64,000 bases of DNA from Limnohabitans sp. 15K (GTDB lineage: Bacteria > Pseudomonadota > Gammaproteobacteria > Burkholderiales > Burkholderiaceae_C), in contig NZ_NESM01000001.1 of assembly GCF_002778285.1 (NCBI RefSeq), positions 948,529 through 1,012,528 on the forward strand, read 5' to 3'. Positions 53,743 to 64,000 of this stretch are shown one piece after another. Each line of letters begins with the position of its first letter. Within the stretch, counting starts at the first letter, position 1. The translations under genes were made by a program, and so were the position numbers. The notes under the pieces were generated by a model. It made no database searches. It was given only the letters and a program-made list of their open reading frames with translations, and was not told where the DNA came from.

Positions 53743-55283
53743 CCGACAACGCCCCAACCCCAAGCATCATCAGCCTGGCCATTTTGGCCATGGGCGGCGA
53801 AGGCGGCGGCGTGCTGGCGGACTGGCTGGTCGACCTGGCTGAACAGAACGGCCACTGGGCCCAGACCACCTCGGTGCCTGGCGTGGCGCAGCGCACCGGC
53901 GCCACCATCTATTACATCGAGATGTACCCGCAATCGGCATCGCCTTCAGGGCAAATGCCCGTGATGGCGCTGAGCCCGTTTCCGGGTGAAGTCGACATCG
54001 TGCTGGCGTCAGAATTGATGGAGGCTGGTCGCGCCCTGCAACGCGGGCTGGTGGACCCCCACAAAACCACCTTCATCGCGTCCTCTCACCGCGTCTATTC
54101 CATGACCGAGCGCACCGCCATGGGCGATGGGCGTGTAGACGAAGCCAAACTGTTGATGGGGGCGCAAGCCGCCGCACGGCAATTCATCAGCGCCGACTTT
54201 GCCCAACTGGCCGAACAAACCGGCAGCTTGATTGCGCCCGCTTTGTATGGCGCGCTGGCGGCAAGCCAGCGCCTTCCGTTTTCAAGGGCGCAATTCGAAG
54301 CCACCATTGAGCGCAGTGGCGTGGGCGTCAAAACCAGCCTGAAGGCTTTTGCCGCTGGCTTTGATGCGGCCATGCAGGTGCTGCAGCCGGGCACGTACAG
54401 CGTGGCCGATGCCACCCCTGTGGCTTTGCCTTTGCACCGCCAAGTCGGCCCCAAGTTGCAGGACCTGGCGCAAAGTCTGGAAGGCGCGTTCGCCCCCGCG
54501 TCGCACGAGGTCATCGCCTCGGGTTTGACGCGTCTGGCCGATTACCAGGATGTGGCTTACGCCGCCCTGTATGCGAGGCGTTTGCAGGACATGGCACAAG
54601 CCTTGGTGTCGGCTTCGCTGGCAGCGGCTTTGGCCGACGAGATCCTGCGCGAAGGCGCTCGGCACTTGGCCCTGTGGATGTCTTACGAGGACACGGTGCG
54701 TGTGGCCGATTTAAAAACCCGCCGCTCACGTTTTGCACGCGTCAGCCAGGAAGTGAGCCTGAGCGAGAAACAGTTGATCGACATCCACGAGTTCATGCAC
54801 CCGCGCTTGGAAGAAATTGCCGACACCCTGCCTGCGGGCTTGGGCCGCTGGTTGCTAGGCTCCAAGACTGCCCGCGCCGTGGTCGGCCGTTTCACACAAA
54901 AAGGCCGCGTGGTGCAAACCAGCTCCCTGCGCGGATTTTTGCTGCTGTACGGTGTGGCCAGCCTGCGCCGGATTCGTCCGGTGTCCTTGCGCTACCAAAT
55001 AGAGCAACAACGCATCGAAGCCTGGTGGGCGAACGCCATGAACCTGTTGCCTGGACACGCGGACCTGGCCTTGGAGGTGCTGCGCGGCCAGCAACTGGTC
55101 AAAGGTTATGGCGACACCCATGCTCGAGGCTGGCGGCATTTTGAAAAACTCATGACCACTTTGCCTCGCCTGCAGCAACTGCCAGATGCGGCCAATCGGC
55201 TGAGCGCTTTGCTTAAAGCAGCCTTGGCCGACGACAGTGGCAAGGCGCTTGATCAGGCCGTGCAGCAACTGGCACCTGGGTGA
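53739..55283 (+). CDS. iorB: Indolepyruvate oxidoreductase, beta-type subunit with C-terminal DUF6537-like domain
   Basis: This 514-aa protein has an N-terminal POR gamma-type domain (LAILAMGGEGGGVLADWLVD, TTSVPGVAQRTGATIYYIE; residues 1-190). A longer C-terminal helical part (about 200-514) resembles the DUF6537 region of fused betaproteobacterial forms. It forms the catalytic pair with the TPP subunit. It is much longer than archaeal IorB (about 200 aa) because of the fused domain. Start is on the ATGA overlap. Confidence 0.85.
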   Translation: MTDNAPTPSIISLAILAMGGEGGGVLADWLVDLAEQNGHWAQTTSVPGVAQRTGATIYYIEMYPQSASPSGQMPVMALSPFPGEVDIVLASELMEAGRALQRGLVDPHKTTFIASSHRVYSMTERTAMGDGRVDEAKLLMGAQAAARQFISADFAQLAEQTGSLIAPALYGALAASQRLPFSRAQFEATIERSGVGVKTSLKAFAAGFDAAMQVLQPGTYSVADATPVALPLHRQVGPKLQDLAQSLEGAFAPASHEVIASGLTRLADYQDVAYAALYARRLQDMAQALVSASLAAALADEILREGARHLALWMSYEDTVRVADLKTRRSRFARVSQEVSLSEKQLIDIHEFMHPRLEEIADTLPAGLGRWLLGSKTARAVVGRFTQKGRVVQTSSLRGFLLLYGVASLRRIRPVSLRYQIEQQRIEAWWANAMNLLPGHADLALEVLRGQQLVKGYGDTHARGWRHFEKLMTTLPRLQQLPDAANRLSALLKAALADDSGKALDQAVQQLAPG

Positions 55284-55352
55284 CGCCCACACAGTGGCAT
55301 ATACGACTACCCTTCAAATTCCCCACAGACCCGCAACCCAAAAGGAGACTAG

Positions 55353-56851
<1,499 letters not shown>

Positions 56852-56894
56852 ACAGGTTTCAAATGTTTTTAATTTTCTCGTCTGGAGTCTTTAC

Positions 56895-58214
56895 ATGAGC
56901 AGTTGGCAAATAGCGGCCTGGTTGATGTTGGGCGGCTCGACTTTGCTGCTGTTCATGGGCATGCCCGTAGCCCTGACTTTTTTGGGCGTCAACATCATCG
57001 GGGCTATGCTTTACATGGGCGGCGAGCCTGGTTTGGTGCAGCTGATGCGCAACAGCGTGAGTTCGGTCACTGCCTTTGCGCTCACGCCCATTCCGCTGTT
57101 TGTGTTGATGGGGGAAATTCTTTTCCACACCGGTCTGGCCCTCAAAGTGATTGAAGGCGTAGAGAGACTCATCGTGCGCGTACCGGGACGCCTGGCAGTG
57201 GTCGCCGTGGTGGCGGGCACGGTGTTCTCGGCCATCTCGGGCTCCACCATTGCCACCACGGCCATGCTGGGTTCGCTCATGCTGCCCGTCATGCTGGCAC
57301 GCGGATACCACCCCACCATCGCCACAGGCCCCATCATGGCCATTGGCGCGGTGGACATGCTGATCCCTCCTTCGGCCCTCACGGTATTGTTGGGTTCACT
57401 TTCGGGCATTTCCATTTCCAAGCTGCTGCTGGGCGGCGTAGTGCCAGGCATTTTGTTGTCAGTGGCCTTTGTGGTTTGGATCATTGTGCGTGTGCGCATA
57501 AGTCCGCACTTGGCCCCAGCCGACACCGAGGCCGAACAGCACCATGGCTGGGCGCGCTGGCATTTGTTGTTTGCTTATGTTCTGCCCACGCTGTCGATTT
57601 TTGGCGTGGTGGTAGGCGCCTTGGCCGCAGGCTGGGCCACCCCGACAGAATGTGCCGCGCTGGGCGCGTTTGCCACCATGTTCTTGGCCGCGCTTTACCG
57701 TGTGCTGCGTTGGGAGGCGGTCATCAAAGCCCTCAAAGGCACAGCAGGCATCTCCGGCATGATCTTGTTCATCATCCTTGGCGCCACCACCTTCGCGCAG
57801 ATTTTGTCTTTTTCCGGTGCCAGCTCTGGGTTGGTCCAATTCATCACTGGCCACGGCCTGTCAGCCAACCAGATTCTGATGGGCATGATGCTACTGCTGA
57901 TCTTTCTGGGCATCTTTGTGGACCAGGTCAGCATGATGATGATCACCTTGCCCATCTTCATGCCCATCGTAAACACCTTGGGCATCGACCCGGTCTGGTT
58001 TGGCGTGCTGTTTTTAATCTGCATGCAATTGGGGCTGCTCTTACCCCCTCACGGTTTGCTGCTCATGACCATGCGCGGCGTCGCGCCCCCATCGGTCACC
58101 ATGGCTCACATCTTCTTGGCGGTGACGCCTTATGTGGTCATGAGTTTGGTGCTGCTGGCCGCCGTGTTCATGGTGCCGGGTATCGCCACTTGGTTGCCAG
58201 GCTGGATGGCTTAA
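56895..58214 (+). CDS. TRAP transporter large permease (DctM family)
   Basis: This 439-aa permease has about 12 membrane helices. DctM stretches include FVLMGEILFHTGLA, GTVFSAISGSTIATTAMLG and GAVDMLIPPSALTVLLG; the C-terminal half contains FGVLFLICMQLGLLLPPHG. CTGGAG precedes the ATG. It completes the DctPQM set, which uses ion gradients for uptake. Its TAA overlaps the stop of the convergent helicase gene in a shared TTAA. Confidence 0.93.
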   Translation: MSSWQIAAWLMLGGSTLLLFMGMPVALTFLGVNIIGAMLYMGGEPGLVQLMRNSVSSVTAFALTPIPLFVLMGEILFHTGLALKVIEGVERLIVRVPGRLAVVAVVAGTVFSAISGSTIATTAMLGSLMLPVMLARGYHPTIATGPIMAIGAVDMLIPPSALTVLLGSLSGISISKLLLGGVVPGILLSVAFVVWIIVRVRISPHLAPADTEAEQHHGWARWHLLFAYVLPTLSIFGVVVGALAAGWATPTECAALGAFATMFLAALYRVLRWEAVIKALKGTAGISGMILFIILGATTFAQILSFSGASSGLVQFITGHGLSANQILMGMMLLLIFLGIFVDQVSMMMITLPIFMPIVNTLGIDPVWFGVLFLICMQLGLLLPPHGLLLMTMRGVAPPSVTMAHIFLAVTPYVVMSLVLLAAVFMVPGIATWLPGWMA

Positions 58215-59455
58215 GGCCCGTCTTTTGCAACGGCCGCCCGCAATTTATCCTTCTTGCTCGGCCTTGAACCCTTGATGCCCCCATTGCCGGGCGACGGTGG
58301 TGGCGGTGTTTCGGTTTGCTCAAAGCCTGGCACTTGCTCCAAAGGCAGTTCCAAGCTTTCTCGCTTCTGGATAAGCTGCCAGTGCGCGAGCGCAGCGGCG
58401 GTCACAAAGCTAACCGCGTCGCCATGCGCACCCGCCCTGCCCGTGCGGCCAATGCGGTGGGTGTAATCGGTGGCTGAGCGCGGCAGGTCGTAATTCACCA
58501 CCACGGGCAGCATGGCGATGTCGATGCCGCGTGAGGCCAAGTCGGTGGTGACCACCACATCCCAGCGTCCGGCTTTGAATTCGCTGAGCACTTCTTGGCG
58601 TGCGCCTTGGCTCATCTCGCCATGGAAAGGCGTAGCAAAAACACCTGCTTTGTAGAGCTTGTTCGCCACATGCTCGCAGGCGTAGCGGGTGGCCACAAAG
58701 ACCAGCACCTGCTTCCAGCCGTTTTCGTTGATCAAGTGGCGCAGCAAAGCGGTTCGGCTTTTCTCGTCGACGGCGATGGCGCGTTGGGTGATGTCGGGTT
58801 TGTGGCCTTCAAAGGCCTCTACCGTGATGCGCACCGGATCGCTCAGCAACTTGGCCGCCAGCGCTTCCACCTCGGGCGCAAACGTGGCAGAAAACAGCAG
58901 CGTCTGGCGCTGAGCAGGCAGCAGTGCCAGCACGCGTTGCAACTCGTCGGCAAAGCCCAAGTCAAGCAAGCGGTCGGCTTCGTCCAGCACCAGGTGCTGC
59001 ACATCGGCCAGGCGCACAGCGTTTTGGTCGATCAAGTCGAGCAAGCGGCCGGGTGTGGCCACCACGATGTCGGCACCGCCACGCAGCGCCATCATTTGGG
59101 GGTTGACCGAGACGCCACCAAACACGGTGATCACCTTGAGCGACTGGGGTAACTTGTAGGCGAGGTTAGCCAGCACATCACCCACTTGCACCGCCAGTTC
59201 GCGCGTAGGCACCAACACCAGCGTACGCACAGGACGGCGGAAATTGGTCTGGCGCGGCGCGGCCAGCAAGTGCTGCAAAAGAGGGAGCGCAAAGGCCAGC
59301 GTCTTGCCCGAGCCGGTGGGCGCAGTGGCCCACACATCGGCCGATTTCAGGACGGCCGGAATGGCCTCGGCCTGGATGGGGGTGGGCGCGTACAAGCCCA
59401 TGTCACCCACAGCGCGCAAGAGCGCGGGGGTCAAACCGAGTTGGTCAAAGTTCAA
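58211..59455 (-). CDS. DEAD-box RNA helicase (RhlE-like)
   Basis: This ATP-dependent RNA helicase of about 414 aa has the Q motif (FDQLGLTPALLRAV, TPIQAEAIP), Walker A ATAPTGSGKT, VLDEADRLLDLG, the SAT motif and HRIGRTGRAG. The C-terminal tail is short, Pro-rich then basic (TPPPPSPGNGG, then SKKDKLR). The start is set at a TTG (59455), because AGGA lies 5 bases before it and MNFDQLGL matches RhlE starts; a GTG at 59488 would overlap purH. It is the last gene of the dusB-fis-purH unit. Confidence 0.92.
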   Translation of the reverse strand: MNFDQLGLTPALLRAVGDMGLYAPTPIQAEAIPAVLKSADVWATAPTGSGKTLAFALPLLQHLLAAPRQTNFRRPVRTLVLVPTRELAVQVGDVLANLAYKLPQSLKVITVFGGVSVNPQMMALRGGADIVVATPGRLLDLIDQNAVRLADVQHLVLDEADRLLDLGFADELQRVLALLPAQRQTLLFSATFAPEVEALAAKLLSDPVRITVEAFEGHKPDITQRAIAVDEKSRTALLRHLINENGWKQVLVFVATRYACEHVANKLYKAGVFATPFHGEMSQGARQEVLSEFKAGRWDVVVTTDLASRGIDIAMLPVVVNYDLPRSATDYTHRIGRTGRAGAHGDAVSFVTAAALAHWQLIQKRESLELPLEQVPGFEQTETPPPPSPGNGGIKGSRPSKKDKLRAAVAKDGP

Positions 59456-59465
59456 AACAGTCCTA

Positions 59466-61076
59466 TCAATGACGGAAGTGACGCACACCGGTGAACACCA
59501 TCGCTACGCCGCGCTCGTTGGCGGCGTCGATGACTTCTTGGTCGCGCATCGAGCCACCAGGCTGGGCCACGCAGGTTGCGCCTGCATCCACCACCACGTC
59601 GAGGCCGTCGCGGAAGGGGAAGAACGCGTCGCTGGCGACCACGGTGTGTTGCAGGCTGAGCTTGGCCGCTTCAGCCTTGATGCTGGCGATGCGGGCAGAA
59701 TCCAAGCGGCTCATTTGGCCTGCGCCCACGCCCATGGTCATGCCGTTTTTGCAGAACACGATGGCGTTGGACTTGACGAACTTGGCCACTTTCCACGCGA
59801 ACAACAAGTCGTTCAAATCTTCTGGCGTGGGTTGTTTGACGGTGACGATTTTCAAATCGGCCAAAGCCAACTCGTGGTTGTCAGCGCTTTGCAGCAACAG
59901 GCCTGAGCCCACGCGCTTGGTTTCGAGCGCGTTGCGCACGTCGCCATAGTTGGCGGGCAAGGCGATTTTCATCAAGCGCACATTCACTTTGCTCTTGAAC
60001 ACTTCCAGCGCTTCGGCACTGAAGTCAGGAGCCATCAACACTTCGACAAACTGTTTGCTCACGGCCTCAGCCGCAGCTTTGTCCACAGGGCGGTTAAAGG
60101 CGATGATGCCGCCAAACGCGCTGGTGGGGTCGGTTTGGAAGGCTTTGCTATAGGCCTCGAGCGGGTTTGCACCCACAGCGACGCCGCAAGGGTTGGCATG
60201 TTTGACGATCACGCAAGCGGTGGTATCAAAGCTCTTCACACATTCCCACGCAGCGTCTGCGTCGGCGATGTTGTTGTAGGACAGTTCCTTGCCTTGCAAC
60301 TGCACGCCAGTGGCGAGCGAACCAGCTTCTGGGGCCAAGTCGCGATACCAGGCGGCTTGCTGGTGGCTGTTTTCGCCGTAGCGCAGGTCTTGCACTTTGA
60401 CATATTGCTCGTTGAATTGACCGCTGAACTGGGCGCGCTCGGGCACGTATTCTTCGCTGAGTTTTTCAGCTTCAAAGTTCACGCTTGAGAGGTAGTTGCT
60501 GATCGCGCCGTCGTATTGGCTGATGCGGTTGAACGCGGCCACAGACAAAGCAAAGCGCAGTTTGTCGCTCAGCTTGCCATTGGTTTTCAACTCGGCAATC
60601 ACGTCCGCGTATTGGCTGGCGTCGGTGACGATGCCCACGTCTTTCCAGTTCTTGGCGGCAGAGCGCACCATGGCGGGGCCACCAATGTCGATGTTCTCGA
60701 TCGCGTCAGCCAGTGTGCAACCAGGCTTTGCCACGGTGGCTTCAAACGGATACAGGTTGACGATCAACAGATCAATCGTGTCGATGTTGTGTGCCTTCAA
60801 AGCCGCCATGTGCTCGGGCGTGTCCCGACGCGCCAGCAAGCCGCCGTGCACCTTGGGGTGCAGGGTCTTGACGCGGCCGTCCAGCATTTCAGGGAACTGG
60901 GTGACTTCGGCCACTTCGGTCACGGGCAGGCCTTGTTCGGCAAGCAGTTTCGCGGTGCCACCGGTGGAGATCAGGCTCACGCCCAAGGCATGCAGTTCTT
61001 TCGCCAGGTCGACGATGCCGGTTTTGTCAGAGACGGAAATCAGGGCTCTCATAGGGATACTTTCTTCAAAATTCAT
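59466..61076 (-). CDS. purH: Bifunctional AICAR formyltransferase / IMP cyclohydrolase
   Basis: This 536-aa enzyme carries out the last two steps of IMP synthesis. The N-terminal IMP cyclohydrolase (MGS-like) domain starts [20 protein letters not shown]; the larger C-terminal AICAR formyltransferase domain includes [16 protein letters not shown] and [13 protein letters not shown]. The longest start (61076) overlaps the fis stop by ATGA; an ATG at 61052 ([12 protein letters not shown]) is the more usual N-terminus and is equally possible. It follows dusB and fis. Confidence 0.96.
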   Translation of the reverse strand: MNFEESIPMRALISVSDKTGIVDLAKELHALGVSLISTGGTAKLLAEQGLPVTEVAEVTQFPEMLDGRVKTLHPKVHGGLLARRDTPEHMAALKAHNIDTIDLLIVNLYPFEATVAKPGCTLADAIENIDIGGPAMVRSAAKNWKDVGIVTDASQYADVIAELKTNGKLSDKLRFALSVAAFNRISQYDGAISNYLSSVNFEAEKLSEEYVPERAQFSGQFNEQYVKVQDLRYGENSHQQAAWYRDLAPEAGSLATGVQLQGKELSYNNIADADAAWECVKSFDTTACVIVKHANPCGVAVGANPLEAYSKAFQTDPTSAFGGIIAFNRPVDKAAAEAVSKQFVEVLMAPDFSAEALEVFKSKVNVRLMKIALPANYGDVRNALETKRVGSGLLLQSADNHELALADLKIVTVKQPTPEDLNDLLFAWKVAKFVKSNAIVFCKNGMTMGVGAGQMSRLDSARIASIKAEAAKLSLQHTVVASDAFFPFRDGLDVVVDAGATCVAQPGGSMRDQEVIDAANERGVAMVFTGVRHFRH

Positions 61077-61312
61077 TTCAGCAAATCATGTTCAAGCAAC
61101 TTCTTGCGCAAGGTGTTGCGGTTCAGGCCCAGCCATTCGGCAGCACGCGACTGGTTTTGGCCCGACTGGGTCATCACCACGTCCAGCAAGGGTTTTTCGA
61201 CCAACTTGACCAACATGTCGTAAAGGCCTGCCGGGTCGGTGCCGTCCAGGTCACGGAAATAAGTTTCCAGGTTATTGCGGATGCAGTTTTCTATCGATTG
61301 GGGTTCGCTCAT
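61073..61312 (-). CDS. fis: Fis-family DNA-binding protein
   Basis: This 79-aa nucleoid-associated regulator has the C-terminal [23 protein letters not shown] (seen here as [20 protein letters not shown]). The N-terminus is short, as in beta-proteobacterial Fis. The ATG at 61312 overlaps the dusB stop by ATGA; an ATG two codons upstream (61318) is also in frame. The dusB-fis pair is conserved from E. coli onward. Confidence 0.95.
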   Translation of the reverse strand: MSEPQSIENCIRNNLETYFRDLDGTDPAGLYDMLVKLVEKPLLDVVMTQSGQNQSRAAEWLGLNRNTLRKKLLEHDLLK

Positions 61313-62340
61313 GGCCATGTCTCCAAAACCGGCTGTGCACGCTGTACGGGCAAGCGGTCCATCTGGTTGGCCAGGCCATCCAGGAAATCGGCCACCGCCG
61401 CCAGTTGCAGCTGCGCGGTGTCCAGGGTGTTCATGTGTTCACGGAAAGTTTCGCCACCGGGCAGTGCACGCACGTACCAGCCGATGTGCTTGCGCGCGGA
61501 GCGCACACCGGTGTATTCGCCGTACAAGCTGTAATGGTCTTGCAGGTGCTCCAGCAAGGCGCGGCGCACCTCGGCCACCAGTGGCGCGGCCAAGTGTTCG
61601 CCCGTCGCCAAAAAGTGGCCCATCTCGCGAAAGATCCAGGGGCTGCCCTGCGCGGCGCGGCCCACCATCACGGCGTCGGCTCCGGTGAACTTCAGCACAT
61701 CGCGGGCTTTCTCTGGCGAATCGATGTCGCCATTGGCCACCACCGGGATGTTCAGGGCCGCCTTGACGGCTGCCACGGTGTCGTATTCGGCGAAGCCTTT
61801 GTAACCTTGCTCGCGTGTGCGGCCGTGCACGGTGACCATCTGCACCCCGGCGCTTTCTGCGGCGCGGGCCAGGTTCAGGGCGTTCTTTTCAGCGTCACAC
61901 CAGCCAGTGCGCATTTTGAGTGTGACGGGCACGCCGTGGGGCAATGCCGCTTCAACCACAGCACCGATGATCTCCAGCGCCAGCGGTTCGTCTTGCATCA
62001 AAGCCGAGCCGGCCCATTTGTTGCAGACTTTTTTGGCCGGGCAGCCCATGTTGATGTCAATGATCTGTGCGCCCCGATCGATGTTGTACCGGGCAGCGTC
62101 GGCCATCATTTGGGCTTCAGTGCCGGCAATTTGCACCGCAATCGGGCCGGGTTCACCGTCGTGGTTGGCACGGCGCGAAGTTTTGAGCGAGGCCCACAAA
62201 TCAGGACGCGAGGTCACCATCTCGCTCACGGCATAACCCGCACCAAACTGCCTGCACAACTGACGGAAAGGCCGATCCGTCACCCCCGCCATGGGGGCAA
62301 CAAACAAATTGTTGGGCAATAGGTATGGGCCAATCTGCAT
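61309..62340 (-). CDS. dusB: tRNA-dihydrouridine synthase B
   Basis: This 343-aa FMN enzyme reduces uridines in the tRNA D-loop. It begins MQIGPYLLPNNLFVAPMAGV, with DINMGCPAKKVCNKWAGSAL containing the catalytic Cys of VCNK, and MVGRAAQGSPWIF in the FMN site. The ATG at 62340 is the usual start; the open frame continues to a GTG at 62385. It heads the dusB-fis-purH-helicase unit. Confidence 0.95.
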   Translation of the reverse strand: MQIGPYLLPNNLFVAPMAGVTDRPFRQLCRQFGAGYAVSEMVTSRPDLWASLKTSRRANHDGEPGPIAVQIAGTEAQMMADAARYNIDRGAQIIDINMGCPAKKVCNKWAGSALMQDEPLALEIIGAVVEAALPHGVPVTLKMRTGWCDAEKNALNLARAAESAGVQMVTVHGRTREQGYKGFAEYDTVAAVKAALNIPVVANGDIDSPEKARDVLKFTGADAVMVGRAAQGSPWIFREMGHFLATGEHLAAPLVAEVRRALLEHLQDHYSLYGEYTGVRSARKHIGWYVRALPGGETFREHMNTLDTAQLQLAAVADFLDGLANQMDRLPVQRAQPVLETWP

Positions 62341-62493
62341 GACTGGGAAGAGCGCTTTTTTTGGGGGAGCCTGTAGAGGAGGCACGATTGTAATTGCTTA
62401 ATAATTCAGCAAACCAGCTGGGACTGTGCTAGGCAAAACCCCTTGCAGGGCGACACCAAAGGGTTGCGGCCTGACTGGCGCTAAACTGGCTCG

Positions 62494-62970
62494 ATGGACA
62501 TCTGGATGGATCAACTGCTGCAATGGCTGGCGCTGCCGCAACATGGCTTGAGCACGGTGTTTGTGGTCGCCTTCATTTCAGCCACCTTGCTGCCCATGGG
62601 CTCTGAACCGGTGCTGTTTGGTTTGGTCAAACTCAACCCCGAGTTGTTTTGGCCAGCGGTCTTGGTGGCCACCGCGGGCAACACATTGGGCGGTATGTTC
62701 AGCTGGTGTATGGGCTGGGGTACACACAAGGCGGTCAAGCACAGGGGTGCATCGGGCCATCACCACCGCGCCTTGGTCTGGTTGGAAAAGTTGGGCCCCA
62801 AGGCCTGCCTGCTCAGTTGGTTGCCTGGCGTGGGCGACCCTCTGTGTGCCGTGGCAGGCTGGTTAAAAATGCCATTTTGGCCGTGCACGATGTACATGGC
62901 CATCGGGAAGTTTGGCCGCTACGTGGTCATGACGGCCAGTCTGCTGTGGGTGTTTCCGGGGCAGTTTTGA
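62494..62970 (+). CDS. YqaA-like membrane protein (DedA/VTT superfamily)
   Basis: This 158-aa inner-membrane protein has three to four hydrophobic segments (FVVAFISATLLPMGSEPVLFG in two parts, then FWPAVLVATAGNTLGGMFSW) and GNTLGGMFSWCMGWG, typical of YqaA. KACLLSWLPGVGDPLCAVAG holds the conserved re-entrant loop. Relatives act in lipid scrambling or membrane homeostasis, but YqaA itself is uncharacterised. It is a single gene, converging on the 2-hydroxyacid dehydrogenase. Confidence 0.88.
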   Translation: MDIWMDQLLQWLALPQHGLSTVFVVAFISATLLPMGSEPVLFGLVKLNPELFWPAVLVATAGNTLGGMFSWCMGWGTHKAVKHRGASGHHHRALVWLEKLGPKACLLSWLPGVGDPLCAVAGWLKMPFWPCTMYMAIGKFGRYVVMTASLLWVFPGQF

Positions 62971-62986
62971 TGCGGCCAGCAAAAGC

Positions 62987-63988
62987 TCAGGCCACCTTGT
63001 TGCGCAAGGGCAAACCTGTCGTCCAGCAGCGCAAATTGTCCAAAAATATCTGCCCCACTCTGGTTTCATTGCCATCGGAGTGACCCGCTGCATGGGGTGT
63101 GACCATGACCTGCGGCATGGCCCACAGAGGTGAATCAACGGGCAAAGGCTCGTGGGCGAAAACATCCAAAAAAGCGCCGCCCAGCCGTCCACTTTGCAAA
63201 GCCGCAACCAAAGCCAGTTCGTCCACCACTTCACCCCGCGCCACGTTCACCAAATGGGCTCCGGGGGGCAGCAAAGCCAAGGCCCCGGCATTGACCAATT
63301 GGCGGGTTTTGAGGGTCAAGGGGCAAGCCAAGACCAGCCAATCTGTTTTGGGCAAAACCTGCTGCCAATCCTCAAACGAGACCATTGCAACGCTTTCGGC
63401 CTCTGTCTTGGTATGCGCTTGCTGGCGCACGGCCTGCACGTTCATGCCCAAGGCCTGCAGCAAACTGCCCAGCTTTTGTCCAATGGGGCCCCAGCCGACA
63501 ATGGTCGCCGTCTGCCCCGGCAAGTCCCGTGGCATGCGCTCACCCATCATGGGGATCCACTGCCGGTCTCGCTGCTCAGCCCAAAGCTGCGGAAAACGCC
63601 GGGCCAGCGCCAAGATACCCGCCAAAGCCACGGTGGCCACGACTTGGGCATTGGCCCCGGAAGAGGTGGACACCTGGACGCCTCTGGCCAAAAGGTCGAG
63701 GTAAATCTGACGATCGGCGCCGGCCGAATGGATGTGCACCCATTGCAAATCAGCAGACTGGCGAAGCAGTGTGTAGACCTGTTCCAAGGCGGGGTGAATT
63801 TCGTGCTTGGTCGAGGTGCCCGTGACCTCACGCGAAATGAAGGCCACATCGGCATCGGTGCGTTGCGCAGCCACGGCTTCTTCTAAGGAGATCAACTCAA
63901 AGGGAAACTGCCCCATCGCAGCCGAGACCGATGCCCCCAAGAGGTCAATGGACTGCCGGGACATGAGGATTCGCAAGGGGCTGCTCAT
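62987..63988 (-). CDS. D-2-hydroxyacid dehydrogenase (NAD(P)-dependent)
   Basis: This 333-aa enzyme interconverts 2-oxo acids (glyoxylate, hydroxypyruvate or similar) and D-2-hydroxyacids. The Rossmann motif is VGWGPIGQKLG; the catalytic Arg is in VNVARGEVVDE, the Glu in FAHEPLP and the His in TPHAAGHSDG. The gene is complete, starting at ATG 63988, 12 bases inside the window edge. Substrate cannot be fixed from sequence. Confidence 0.92.
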   Translation of the reverse strand: MSSPLRILMSRQSIDLLGASVSAAMGQFPFELISLEEAVAAQRTDADVAFISREVTGTSTKHEIHPALEQVYTLLRQSADLQWVHIHSAGADRQIYLDLLARGVQVSTSSGANAQVVATVALAGILALARRFPQLWAEQRDRQWIPMMGERMPRDLPGQTATIVGWGPIGQKLGSLLQALGMNVQAVRQQAHTKTEAESVAMVSFEDWQQVLPKTDWLVLACPLTLKTRQLVNAGALALLPPGAHLVNVARGEVVDELALVAALQSGRLGGAFLDVFAHEPLPVDSPLWAMPQVMVTPHAAGHSDGNETRVGQIFLDNLRCWTTGLPLRNKVA

Positions 63989-64000
63989 GGATTGGACCTG

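Noticed and set aside
58211..58214. Terminator between dctM and the convergent helicase gene
   Set aside because: The two stop codons share TTAA and no hairpin is visible between or just after them, so no terminator is called there.

Overview
The window looks like chromosomal DNA of a betaproteobacterium of the order Burkholderiales, most like Comamonadaceae (Limnohabitans/Rhodoferax/Hydrogenophaga type). This is judged from high-GC codon use, the dense ATGA-coupled operons, a Bug-family (TctC) binding protein, and conserved gene orders: rplU-rpmA-obg-proB beside ispB, yqgE-ruvX-pyrR-pyrB-pyrC, rubredoxin/thiD-hemL and dusB-fis-purH. No rRNA, tRNA, CRISPR array, insertion sequence or intact phage gene was seen.

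Layout. 1-4470 is an accessory end: a 5'-truncated helicase/nuclease of a type III-like restriction system, a decayed fragment of a type I specificity subunit, a cluster of six DNA hairpins, and a HigBA-type toxin-antitoxin pair between two copies of an imperfect 58-bp direct repeat. 4494-18737 is a lipid/terpenoid catabolic block: fadB-like and thiolase genes (minus) divergent from an acyl-CoA dehydrogenase, then a TetR gene and a tightly coupled operon that matches the acyclic-terpene (citronellol/geraniol) pathway: atuB-like reductase, geranyl-CoA carboxylase atuC/atuF, citronellyl-CoA dehydrogenase atuD, hydratase atuE and a further acyl-CoA dehydrogenase, with an AlkC DNA glycosylase gene lodged inside. 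18929-20827 holds a NhaR-like regulator and a TerC-like membrane protein. 21200-29799 is a complete Liv-type ABC transporter plus an acyl-CoA synthetase, divergent from a split atuA gene pair. 29811-31914 carries an amidohydrolase and a 3-oxoadipyl-CoA thiolase.

From 31915 on the window is mostly housekeeping: an intergenic element made of three interlocking inverted repeats, then DUF1841, proS/rppH, rplU-rpmA-obg-proB, ispB, a surface-adhesin-E-like protein, the yqgE-ruvX-pyrR-pyrB-pyrC'-plsC operon, photolyase, a small rubredoxin gene, thiD-hemL, an outer-membrane-like protein, a Bug-family binding protein and DUF6172. 50518-58214 is a catabolic unit: a LysR regulator divergent from indolepyruvate:ferredoxin oxidoreductase (two subunits) and a full TRAP transporter. 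58211-63988 has an RNA helicase, purH-fis-dusB, a YqaA-like membrane protein and a D-2-hydroxyacid dehydrogenase.

How it fits together (inference): the Liv transporter and acyl-CoA synthetase may import and activate a branched terpenoid acid. AtuD and its paralogue would desaturate it, AtuC/AtuF carboxylate it, AtuE hydrate it, and the fadB/thiolase/dehydrogenase genes finish by beta-oxidation. The lyase expected after AtuE is not in the window. A palindrome between the divergent fad genes and a related motif in front of atuA are candidate sites for the local TetR repressor.
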